Source: Heliocidaris erythrogramma (Eukaryota; Echinodermata; Echinoidea; Camarodonta; Echinometridae). Taken from it: a stretch of 64,000 bases of DNA. The notes beneath the pieces are model-generated. The model did not search any database. It was not told where the DNA came from and saw nothing but the letters and a program-made list of their open reading frames with translations. The DNA lies in the NCBI GenBank assembly GCA_025617745.1, contig CM046863.1, positions 806,001 through 870,000 of the forward strand. Direction: 5' to 3'. The translations under genes were made by a program, and so were the position numbers. Shown here one piece after another: positions 12,801 through 24,900 of the stretch. Numbering within the stretch: the first letter of the stretch is position 1; every line of letters begins with the position of its first letter.

Positions 12801-15800
12801 GCAATGCCTATATGACCAGGAAATTGTCTCTCTCACTACCTGTGAAATCCTCTTTCACATTATTCACTGCTAACTGTGCAGCAAACAACTATTGAAACAA
12901 CATCGTCTTCCTCTCAACATGCTTCTCACATGTGTTAGGATTAGTCACAAAATTGTCAAGATAGGCTACACATCCTTTCAAACCGGTAACCAACTCATTC
13001 ACCATCCTCGATAACATCGTTGGATCCTCTTTCATACTCAACGATAATGGTTTTGATTTTTCCTCAAACTGGGCAAGATTAACAGAATTTGACTTCAAAT
13101 TGAACCCTGGATCCTGAACATCAACATTCAAATCGACATCCAACTCACAGTCATCACTCTTAGTCTTAGTCTCAGGCTCTATGTGATCTGTCACACTTCT
13201 CTCTCGGCACGTCTCAGTGTTCTCTTGATCATCAACCATGAAAACGACTACATCAGCCGCTCTTACAACAGGGCTTTCACTCACCCAGGACCCGACATTG
13301 AAACTTGGTCTCCTGCAAGATCATTTCCCAAGATAATCGAGACACCCAGACCCTGTACCGGAAGTGACTTCTGCACTCCAAAGATTACTTCTCCTGAGAC
13401 CAGATCAGAACACAAATCAACAACATGAAGGGGTACTTGAACAAATCCACCCACTCCCTCCAACAACACATTAGAGTCTGTAGAAGAAGATTCACCAAAA
13501 GGCAGTACACTATCTAGGATCAAAGACTGAGCTGCACCAGTATCTCTAAGAATCTTGACCTTTCTGGCATATTCACATCCCACCAAAGACACATATCCAA
13601 CTGATATGTATGGTTCATACTGCGCTTGAACCTTCGCAAAGTCAACTGACTTTATTCTATTGTGCTGAGCACCACGCACACCACTTTTCCTAGATTGCAT
13701 GACATGATTCACCAATCCCATCGGTTGTGCATTTTCTTTTTCCTTTTTCGCTTTTAGAACAGGACAACTAGACTTGAAATGCCCTACTTTCTTGCAGTAA
13801 TAGCAACTCTTGTCACTGTTCACAGTCTCTCCATCAGACCCACTCTTGTCATCCTCACTCTCTGTCAGATCTTGTTTCCTACCGTTTTTCTGACCTTGAC
13901 CATGGCTTTTACGGAAACTACCGCGAGTATTCTGTGCACCAGACCTAGAATTTCTATGGCTATGATTAGGAATATACTCATCGGCGAGACTTGCTGCTTT
14001 ACCCAAATCTGACACCCTTTAGTTCCTCCAGGTGTGAACGCACCTCCTGAGGCAATGACCTCTTAAATTCCTCCAGGAGTATCAACTCACGCAGCTCCTT
14101 GAATTCCGTAACTTCAAGCGACTGACACCATCGGTCAAACTGAATTTCTTTTGTTTTCGCAAATTCCCTATGCGACTGTGATTCAACTTTTAGTGAATTT
14201 CTAAACTTTTGACGATACGCTTCCGGAACGAGCGCGTAGGCATGCAAAATAGCATTTTCACCGTGTCATAATGACACACTTCTTCATTAGACAAAGCCGA
14301 ATATGCATCACGAGCTTTACCTTTCAGTTGCGACTGCAACAAGTGTGACCATTTCTCACGCGGCCAATCCAAACTCTGAGCAACTTTCTCAAAATGGAGA
14401 AAATACCTCTCCACATCTGTTTCCTCAAACACTGGAACCATCCGAACATGCTTTGAAACGTCAAAACGAGGCTGACCCTGCCTAACCTGCTCTCTCTCAT
14501 CAGCACTTGCTCGCTCCCTTTGCAACACCACTTGTTCTCGCTGCAACTGAACTCTTGCTATCTCAAGCTCAAGTTCTCGTATGCGTACTTGGTCTGAAAC
14601 CGACCTACCAGTAGACCGAGAATCTACCGGGGACTGAGAACGTGGAGGAGTCTGTTCCGCCTCCTCAGAAGGCAACACCTCTTCCTCTATCAGAAATTCA
14701 AGAACTGAATTCAATATGCTGGATTTCAGCATATACTGTTTTACACCAGGAACTTCATAGTGAGCTGCTAAAGCCAACAAATCACTCTTCCTCAATGAGC
14801 GCAATTGCTCTGCAGATGGACCTCTTACAAATTCTCCTACCGAAAATTCATCAGCCATCATGCACAACCTAGTCATTCAACAAAACCAAAAAAAAACTAG
14901 ACACTTGGCCGCTATACACACAACCAAATCCCTTCCAAACCGAAGGAACCTAGTTTCTAAAATATGAAAGAAACTAACCTGACTGCTATACACACAGCCA
15001 GACCTCAGTCAAACTGAAAAACCTAGTCTACACAATATACCGTGAAACTAGCATAGAACCTGGCCCTTGGCTGTTATACACACAACCAACCAGAAACAAC
15101 CTAGATTTTTCAATTCCCGAGAAAGCTATCATCCATGGCTGTCATAAACCCCAGCCACAAAATTCCACTAAACCAAGTGAAAAAATATCCTGGACGTCAC
15201 TACCTCATTCACGGCCCGTGCGAGAATTCTACCACACCGGGAGATAAGCCGCACCACCATGCACAACGTGCTATACACACACGCCGCATCAAGTCAAAAG
15301 TACCAACGGAAAAAATAACCCACGTTGAGCTCATATACCGTCTCAACGTTTATCACCATTCGGTACAAACAATCATGAACCAAGACGGGAAATCTCAACA
15401 ACATACTTACAAAAACCGGCCAAAAACACACCATTGTCTACAGGAAAACAACCAGTAGACTGCCGACACAAGCCCCCATTTTGTTACGGGCCGCTCCCTG
15501 CCCGTATCCCAGGTTCCCTGTCTTATATTTAAGTAGACAGCACAACAACAGATTACTCTGGAAAACCGGTTGTAAGTTAATAAAACTCCATGTTGAATCT
15601 CCTCTTGGTCTCGATCGTCACAATCGATCTCGACCTATTGAACTCGCCCTCATCACAATGCATGAAAACAAAAGAAACAACTAAGAAAATCACTCATCTC
15701 CACGGTAAAAAAGAACAGTGACTTTCAATATTGTGTCATTTTGCAACTTTTGAATTTTGACCTTGCCCCACATTTCAAGGCACTGCACCTCCATGTGAAC

Positions 15801-15921
15801 GATAATCATATTATGTAGGGTATCATTTTAAAGAGAATTAAATGATCTTTTTAGTGGTATCAATCAAACATCAATATTCACTAAGACTAAGGAGAAATGA
15901 TCGATCAAACTTTTTTTGAAG

Positions 15922-15959
<38 letters not shown>

Positions 15960-18900
15960 CAACTTGGATAGCTTCTGATTAAAAGGTTATAACCAGTGTG
16001 ACTGACTTTTTTTGTGTGTGAAGAGTAACTTGTTTTCTGTCCAATGGTACCTTATTCATCACCTTTCTGCCACGGGTGACTGAGCACCAGGGTTTTTAAA
16101 AAGAGTGTAGTCAAAATCTCCTTGTACCAAGTTTGGGCTGATGCAACGATGTGGGTCATGACATATGAATGTGTTTCTTTAATGTAAAATTTTTTAAAAG
16201 TTGAATTCTCGTTCGTGCTTCCATGCTTCATTGTTTAAAGTGAGAAAGCGCATCTAAGCTTTCACACGACCTTGTTGACCCTTTTTACTCTGCCATTTTT
16301 ACCTCTGATATTTGTACCTCTAGTCCTTTTATCTCTGGCATGGCTCCGGCTGTTATTTTTACCTCGGACCTTTTTCACTCCTGGCTTTTTACCGCTGGCA
16401 TTTTTAGCTCTGACAACATTCCATGGAGCCATGGCTTTCGAAAGTATACTGCATCATTTGCTGGCAAAGACATTTCATTACTAAATGCATAAGTCACATG
16501 TTGTCATGTCGGACTTTGGTTCCGTGCACGTGCGCAGAAAACACTAATAGTGTTTTCTGCGACTTGCGATGAAAATACTACATGCACCGTACCGTTAGTG
16601 TCACTAACAAATGAATTTGGTCTGTCTGTTAGGAATTCCTTGTAGCCATACTATATTCAAATTATGAGGTTCAAATAACAATTATATAAAGAAATATTGC
16701 AAGTAGAAGCGACTTGTGAATATATTTGCCGACGCACTCGCATAGAAGATGGCTCGCAACAGACCCAAACCCGACCGGGGTCCCGAGCACGAGGTTTATG
16801 TTCAATAACCATCAAATCAAAGAAAGTCATCGTTTTAAAGGGCAATCCAACCTTGGTAATAAGTCGATTTAGTGTGAAAGCAGAAAAATAAGAAAAAACA
16901 GTATGGAGAAAGTTTGAAAGAAATCGGACAAGGAATAAGAAAGTTATGGGTGTTTGAAAAATGAGATCACTACATCTATGCGAATCTCAAATTGGCAATT
17001 TGGTGAGTCGATTGTGACATACTTGTGGACAACTCTCCCGTTTGTCGTACACAAATTTATCATTAATTTGCGGTTTCCTCCGAAGCGCCTTTACCATCGG
17101 GGCATTACTCAAAATAAACCCCTCCAAAAAAGTTCTGCAATTCAAGTTTAAGCATTTATATCTCTCTAGTAACTGTATGATCATCATCAAGTTTGATATC
17201 ATTGTAAAGCTTGTTTATTCACCTTCACAATGATACCACATTTGTATTTGTATTATGTAATCACGGAATGTGCAGTGCACCTAAATATAGGGCAAAGTCA
17301 AAAGTGAAAAGTTGCAGAATGCATTGTTATTGTTCACACTGAGTTCTTAACTGGAATGAAAGGTTTTGTTTCTTTGTTTTTGTTCCTTTTGGTTTGTTTA
17401 ATTTTGTATTAGGTGTGCATGTTTCTGCTGTAATCCCTTGTTTGGTGGACAAGTATTGTTTTCAGTGATTTTGAAGTGGAATTATTCTTTTGTTTTAAGA
17501 TGGAATGTGTTTTAATCAGCAACTGATTGTGATAACATTAATATTGTGTTTTGGTTTCATGCAGAATATTGCAAGTTTCCACCTTAGCAGTACACAACTG
17601 CGGTGGGGAAAAAAATCTCCCCTCAGCAAATTATCTCATTTTCAGCCTTGTTACAGAAACATAAGCAACACAAACTCTCCTCTTCTCTTGGATTGCTTTT
17701 CACTTCAACAAACACATTCCCCTTTCTTGATGTGAACTCATGTTCTTTAACTCTCTCTCCCCTCTCTAACGAAACAAAAACAAACACAAATACACAAATT
17801 TGCAAATGACAAAATGTTTGGCACTTTTTATTGAGTAACATGCACATTAAATGTGGAATAGCAAAGGATCAGAAGTTCAGTAGCGAGTAGAAGATCCGAA
17901 TACAGCTACGACAGCCTGGCATCTCCTCATCATGCTTGTCACCAGCCTGGTGATGCGTTGCTGTGGGATGAGGTTCCACTCTTCGATAAGGATCTGTCGC
18001 AACTCAGCCAGTGTAGTGTGATCTGTCACTCTGGCGCTGGTCCCACAGGTGCTCGATTGGGTTCAAGTCAGGGCTGTTCGCAGGCCAATCCATCCTCGTC
18101 ACTGCCTCCTCCTGCAGGTATTCGGTGATGATCCTTGCTCTGTGTGGGCGGGCGTTGTCATCTTGGAAGATGGCGTTTGGTCCAAGATTGCGCATGTATG
18201 GGATGTTGTCTCGGTATCTCTCTGCTGTCAGGTTTCCATCAACGATGATAAGCTACTCTTTAAAAGTAAGCACTGCCAAGCATAAAGCTTGTGCAAGGCA
18301 CATTTCATCTACCAAACAGGAAATAAACTTGTTGAATCATTCATGACCCATTCAACATCATTCACACACACCCGACATTGCAACAAAAGCAATAGACAAT
18401 AGCCAAGATAGTCATTCAATTTGCAACTTTTCACTTTTGACTTTGCCCTCTATTCAGGGGTGCTGTGCATTCAAGGATGATATAACCATTATAAATGGGG
18501 CATGGATTTGAAGTGGGATAAATGAACTTTCCAATGATCTAAAAATCAAGAATGGTTAAAAAGCCGCCAAAAAGATATCAAGGCTCAAAGTTGAATTGCA
18601 GAACTTTTTTTGAGGGGTTTATATTGCAGATAGCATATTGTTATAGGTCCTCATGAAAGAAAGAGAGCCTACTGAGTAATACATTTTGAAAGAAAAAATG
18701 ACATTTTAGTCATTTTGTGTGTTGGAGCAAATGGGGGAGTTGTCCACAACTTCATCACAGGGACATTACCTATTCGGTCAATTTGAAATCCCCATAAGTA
18801 TAGTGATTACAACTTTCAAAAAATCATAACTTTCTTATTGCTTGTCCGATTTTATTCAAACTTTCACCAATCTGATTTTTCCTCTTTCTTTCAGAGCAAC

Positions 18901-21900
18901 TTGCTATTAATGTTCGATTTCCCTTTAAGGTTAATTTCACAACTATACACAAATCTGTTTTAAAACAGATTTAAAACAAAGAACATTTCCACACTGAAAC
19001 TAAAACTTGGTTCAAGACCAATCAATATCATTATGAAAGTTGTAATTGTACTTTTTTAAAGCTGTCAATCACATTTTAAGTGGCCATGTGACCAAAGTTC
19101 TAAGATTACAAGAGGCAACTAATACAAGAGGCGAATATCTATGGATATTCTTTTTTTCTGTGAATTATGTCAAAACGATGATAATATGCTTAGGCCACAA
19201 TCTGAAGGTAATGATTTCTTTCTTTACCTTCTTTACTGATGAAACTGTGGGAAAATATTGAATTTTACGTTTGGAAAGGAATAATAATAATAATTTAAAA
19301 AAGGAAATTAAAATGAACGCGCATAATCGCAATCGATGCATTCGGTAAATAAATGTAATTCTAAATGTGTGGAAGATGCGTATAAATGTATCGTATTATG
19401 GGAAAGCATAATATTAAAGCTTTTCGTAGCGTCATGGATTAAATTCGAAACTTTCGTGAGAAGGTTTTTTTAAAGAATTGTAGAATCTTTTAGAAGAAAT
19501 TAATATTTGATTGTCTAAAAGCAATAAAAGTCTAAGATATTTGTCGAATAGTAAAGATTGTACATGTTCATGTGTAGGCATAACCAAGCGATTGATCAAA
19601 GATTACAAAGTGAATACAGTTGTGTATATTTTGGAATTCTGGAAAATTATCAGCATTGATGGATTCTATGAAACTGTAATATTTGTATTTGTAAGAAAAA
19701 ATGAATAAAATTAGTAGGAATAATTGAGATAATTGAGGTGTGATCTGTGTGGAACATTCTTTACCAACAATGATGTATTCTTCTAACTGACCTGAATTAT
19801 TCATAGTTTTTATGTCTGATGTAAACGCACTTCACCTCTTCTTGAAGTCATAAGCAGGATATTAGAACAATGTTATCTATTATAGTGAATGTGAGTCCAT
19901 AAAATTTGCATAAAAATCATAGTGGTTTATATACAGTTAAATAGCCTATTCAATTAGATTCTGTGTCTTGTTTTCTTGTTTTCTTCACGAACGGAAATGA
20001 CACAACTAGAATGTTCTAGTTTATGTTAAGACTTCTATATAAGCTGGAAATTTTGCCAGATCAAATCAGAATTGGGGCATGTCTCTCTGGCTACACTTCA
20101 GTGTCAGAGGTGATAGTCTGGGGTTACAAGGAAGAAAATGTATTCTCGCCTATCACCGTAACCTTATTGGTATCAACCTTTGGATATCATCCTCGACCTT
20201 GTCTTGGACTTCATCTTGGACATCGTCTTAGACATCATTTTCAACATCGCCTTTGACGACATCTTCGATAACACATTGGACATTGCTTATAACATCGTGT
20301 TCGACAGCGTCGTCGACAACGACCACTCCTTGACTTTATCTTGGAATCCTTAGTTTGGATCCTCATTAAACCTCACTACTTCGGAAATCTTATTTCACCG
20401 TCGGGTAGAGAGATTATTTTGATTTACTTTTTTGAATTAATTGCGGATTAGAAGCTAACTTACTGTTCATTTGAAGAACCATTCTGGACTCATAACTTGT
20501 ATTCATGTTCTCTGGATTAGGATTTTCCCAGCTGGGATATTGTAAATCTTTGGTAATTTAAATATTATTTTCAGGTGCCGGATATTACATATAATATGTA
20601 ATAGGTGCCAGATATTACATATAGTAGTATCTGGCACCTGAAAATGATGGTTCTGATTGTATGTCATACTGAGATGTTTGTAAATATTAAGCAGAAAGCT
20701 AAACATCATCTAATGTAAAATCTTTAGCTCGGTTCAGGTCTTACGTTGAATTTTGGATCGTAGATTTTTTTAGGACTGAAGTGAACTCTTTGCAGAAAAT
20801 GTTATTGTCGTACTAGTTTAACAGGGTAATGTTACGTTATCAGTATAATTGTAAAAAAAAAGAAATGTATAATATATTATATAAAACTGCTTAAATTCTT
20901 TTTTTTTTTACTTTTATTTCCTGTACAATTAGGCAAATATGGGCGATTCCAAGCGATACGGAATGAAATTCACAAGAAAGTTTGAAAGAAGAATATTATA
21001 AACATCAAAATTAATATCTACAAATTTATAGTGCAATACATAATGGAATATGAGGTATTTTCTTAACTGTTGAGTTTCATGTCAAGAATTTTTACAGTTT
21101 ACACTTGGAAAAAGTCTTTCCAAAGAAATATTTAAAAAAAGTTTTAAGAACAATTTTTATACATGTGGTTAGCGTAGGTTCTCTTCTTTTAATTGAGACC
21201 AAAAAAAAACTGGTCATATTTTACGCTCGAGTGAGCAAAAGCCACTTTTGTGAAAGGGTGCAAAATTCAGACTTGACAAGAATTTGCATTGGTTCTGGCT
21301 GGTATCAGCAAAGTTGAGAATCGTGGAGAGGCTTAGAAATTTCCCTACAGGTACGAAAATGCAATGAAAACATTTCGAAATGTTGTTTGGGGAGACTTTT
21401 TCTAGCTGACAACTTTTAAAGGTTCTTGCCTTTATTGATACTTTATTGATCAAGTCTGAATTTTGCACCCTTTCACTAAAAGTGGTATTTGCTCATTCAA
21501 GCAAAACATGTCATCGTATTCGTTTGGTGTCATGTCATAGGAGAGACCCTAATTTATTTGATAGCATGACAATTTCCTGAAAATATTTTGAAATATTCAT
21601 TTGCGGAAAAACCTTTTTTTTTCTCCATTTGTTAACTTATGTTGGAGGGCAGTGTTTATCCCAGTCAATTCACCCTATATAATAAAATAAAACCATTAAA
21701 CTTTTGATGCTTGCATAAGATTATGCCATCAAGGTACAGCTTGAACAAATAGAAAGTAGAGCGTAGTGGTTTTGAAAAGATTGTGAAGCAGTCAAAACAA
21801 CACATCATTAGATGCTGGAATATAAACTGGAAACTTGTAATGCCTTTGGTCAGGAGCGGATCCAGGATTTAGTATACGGGGGGGGGGGGGGGGGGGCACA

Positions 21901-24900
21901 AAAATGCAGGTAGACCCGTATTTGTTTTGTCTTTGCCAGCTTCTCGAAAAGTCGCTCAGTGGGTAGGGGATATGGGGGTCCACTTTCCCTCCATAATTCT
22001 CTTACAAGCAAAAGAAAAAAAACATAAGGGGGAGGGGGCGGGCACAATCGAAAAAAGGGCGGATCCTGAATGGTCAAAATGCATAATTTTCTTCCAAAGG
22101 GGGGGGGGGGGGTGATTATTATTTTATTATTGGAATTGTCATAGAAGAAAAATATTACTTTTTTATAATAAATTATATTTGTTGAATATGTTACGAAAAT
22201 AATAATGAACACCTTTTTTAACTTTTCGTTTGCTATGAGCGCAAATTAGCACAATCACACCACACATTCTAATCCGGACAATAATATGAACCAATTAACA
22301 AACAAATATGCTCAGTGCATTACAATATTTTGGCCCAACCACATAATATTTATTACCCAATAAGCTGGACAAAAAGAGGGTTGGGCAATCCTATTGGGTA
22401 AAATTGGTTGGGCAAATAATTACCCAACTGAGAATATAACCAACAGTTGGGCAATTGTAGAGTTGGGTAAAATCTGATGGGTCACCAACTGATGGGGAAT
22501 TTAATTTGCCCAACAACATAGTAAATGGATTGCCCAACATCAGTTGTGCAAATTTTAACCAATAGTTGTGTGGACAGTATGTTGCCCATTGTTGGTTAAA
22601 AGTTGGGCATTTTTGGCCCAATTCTTTTAAGAGTGTAGAAAACCCGAGAAAAGTTGTATTATTTATGTTTTCAGGCTTTCTGGATAAACGACAAAAAATT
22701 CCATTGCGCATATGCTAATTAGTTCCTTATGATAATTATGCTATTTCCTACAACTGCATTACTTTAAAATGAAAACTGGTGTCATAAATGAATTCCTCGT
22801 CACAGAAAACCCTAGAAGAGTTGTAAAGATGTTTAGTACTACAGAATCGGAAAATGGCGTTGAAGAGAGACATACTTAAGCTTTTCGTCTTGCACTCATA
22901 GAATTGTACCGCAAGAATGAACAGAAAGCCGAAATCGAACAATTTACCGCAATCTAAAGGAACAAGGCGCGCGAAATATTAGACAGATTTTGATTGGCTG
23001 CCTGAACATAACGGGGATTAGGCTTATTCCCAGCCGGTTTTGTAATAACGGGCGCTAAAATAATACGAGCGTCCTCACAAACTCTTTCTGTCGGCACAGA
23101 ACAGGGTGAGTGAGCTGAATGTACGTGGCTTCGAGCATGCGCAGATGTGTTCCTTTAGTTTCAGGTATATTGTTCGATTTCGGCTTTCTGTTCATTCTTG
23201 CGGTATACTCCGATGAGTGCAAGACGAAAAGCTTCAGTATGTCTCTCTTCAACGCCATTTTAGAAGAGTTGTATTATTTGTGTTTTCAGGCTTTCTGGAT
23301 AAACAATGACAAAGAAGTCTACATATTGCACACATGCTAATTATGCTATTTACGACAATGCATTACTTAAAAATGAAAACTGGTATCATAAATGAATTCC
23401 TCGTCATAGAAACCCCTCGAAAAAAATCATTATTTATGTTTCCAGGCTTTCTGGGTTAAAATTAGCAACATATTGTAAATTGCATATGCTAATTAGGCTA
23501 ATTAAAAAAAAAAATCCTCAAAATTGCCATGGTGGGTCCGCTTCTCATTAGGACCGCTATTCATAAAAGAAAATTATTCATAAGGACCGCTATTCATTAT
23601 AAGACAAAAGGGTCGCTATTCATAATACCAAATCAGGGTCGTTAATCATAAGGGTCCCTATTCATAATACGAAAAGAGGGTCGCTATTCATAAAGCTCGC
23701 TATTCATAAAAGTCAATATTCATAAGGGTCGCTATTCATAATCGGAGAAGGGGGTCAGAAGGGGACCAGAGGACACGGGTGCATCCTGGTTTCGAACCAA
23801 AGCGTGCGAATTTGGTGATGAGCACGCTCTGTGTGCTCCCCAGGGGGTGGGTGCAGTAAGGGGGAGTTTCCCCCCTCCCGCGCGAATCGCAAAAGCTCTG
23901 ACGTTTTATAGCAAATTTGAGATAAAGATAATGGCTCGTAGCACCTACTGTAGAAGGTGCGACTTCCACAGTGCTTGTCAATTATTTGGACGCAATACGG
24001 CACTGTATGTAATAGTGGTGGGTGCGGGGGAGGGGGGGGGGGTTGTCCCTCTTCCTGCGCAAAGTGCGTAAGCTCTGACGTTTTGAAGCAAATTTGAGAG
24101 AAAGATAAAATCTCGTAGCAAACAATTCTTTTTAGGCAGAAAGTTATAGGTATAGTTCCACGCCCAGACTGGTTTACAAGTGTTCCCCTTCCCGTGCGGA
24201 GCGCGAAAGCTGTGACATTTTTATAGCAAATTTGAGAGAAAGAAAATGTCTCGTAACACCTACTTTAGGCGGAAAGTTAGTTTGACGTCGAGGCTGCTTT
24301 TCAATTATCTGGACGCAATACTGCACTGTATGTACATTGGCGTAGACAGGGGGTACGGGGGGCCATGCCCCCCCTATTCAGTCATTAAAAAAAATAAAAA
24401 AGAGAAAGCGAAAAAGCGAGGGAGAGAAAAAGTCCAAAAAAGGCGATACAAGCCGTTATCTTTTTTCTAAAAATTTGCTAAAACTCGGGAAGGGGGGAAA
24501 TAACTCTCCTCTAACTGCACCCACCCCTGTTACATACAGTGCAATATTGCGTCCAAGTAATTGAAAAGCAGTCCGGGCGTCGAACTATATCTTTCCGCCT
24601 TTTGAATTGTTTTCTACAAGCTGTTATCATCTCTCAAACTTGCTCAAACGTCAGAGCTTTCGTGCTTCGCGCGGAAAAGGGGGAAAGTCCCCCCCCCCCC
24701 CCCCCCTCTCCTTGGACTCATCGCTGTTACAGTGCAGTATAACGTCCAAATAACTGAAAAGCAGCCAGGGCGTCGAACTAAATTTCCGCCTACCAAAGTA
24801 TTACAAGTCGTTATTTTTCTCTCAAATTTGCTGTTAAACGGAAGAGCCTTTGCGCTTCGCTGCACCCACCCCTGTTTCATGGAGTGCAATATTGCGTCCA

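Larger units (their letters stand above)
10680..15612 (-). mobile_element. Internally deleted gypsy-type LTR retrotransposon
   Basis: Direct 131-bp LTRs (10680-10810 and 15482-15612) enclose minus-strand gag, zinc knuckle, protease and RNase H sequences. Reverse transcriptase and integrase are not found: between the protease frame and RNase H there is no YxDD motif, and the 1.4 kb downstream of RNase H lacks an integrase. It lies inside the Tc1 element. I could not identify a clean target duplication. Confidence 0.82.
9052..15925 (+). mobile_element. Tc1/mariner element interrupted by an LTR retrotransposon
   Basis: The left end reads AAACTCCTCAACAAAAGTTTG after a TA (9050-9051); the right end is its near inverse, CAAACTTTTTTTGAAGAGTT before TA (15926-15927). 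Subterminal sequence containing GATCATTTAATTCTCTTTAAAATG is also inverted. Removing the retrotransposon at 10680-15612 leaves about 1.94 kb, a normal Tc1 length. The transposase gene lies at 9438-10430. Confidence 0.85.
16833..18933. mobile_element. Fold-back MITE split by a Tc1 remnant
   Basis: The outer ends TTAAAGGGCAATCCAACCTT and the inverse of TTAAAGGGAAATCGAACATT bound about 600 bp of self-inverted sequence (GGACAAGGAATAAGAAAGTTAT and its inverse). The two halves, 16833-17116 and 18620-18933, are separated by the Tc1 remnant. An uninterrupted copy lies at 40366-40896. Confidence 0.82.

Noticed and set aside
21850-22212. Minus frames of up to 120 codons with proline runs
   Set aside because: Products of poly-G tracts; no domain and no splice support.
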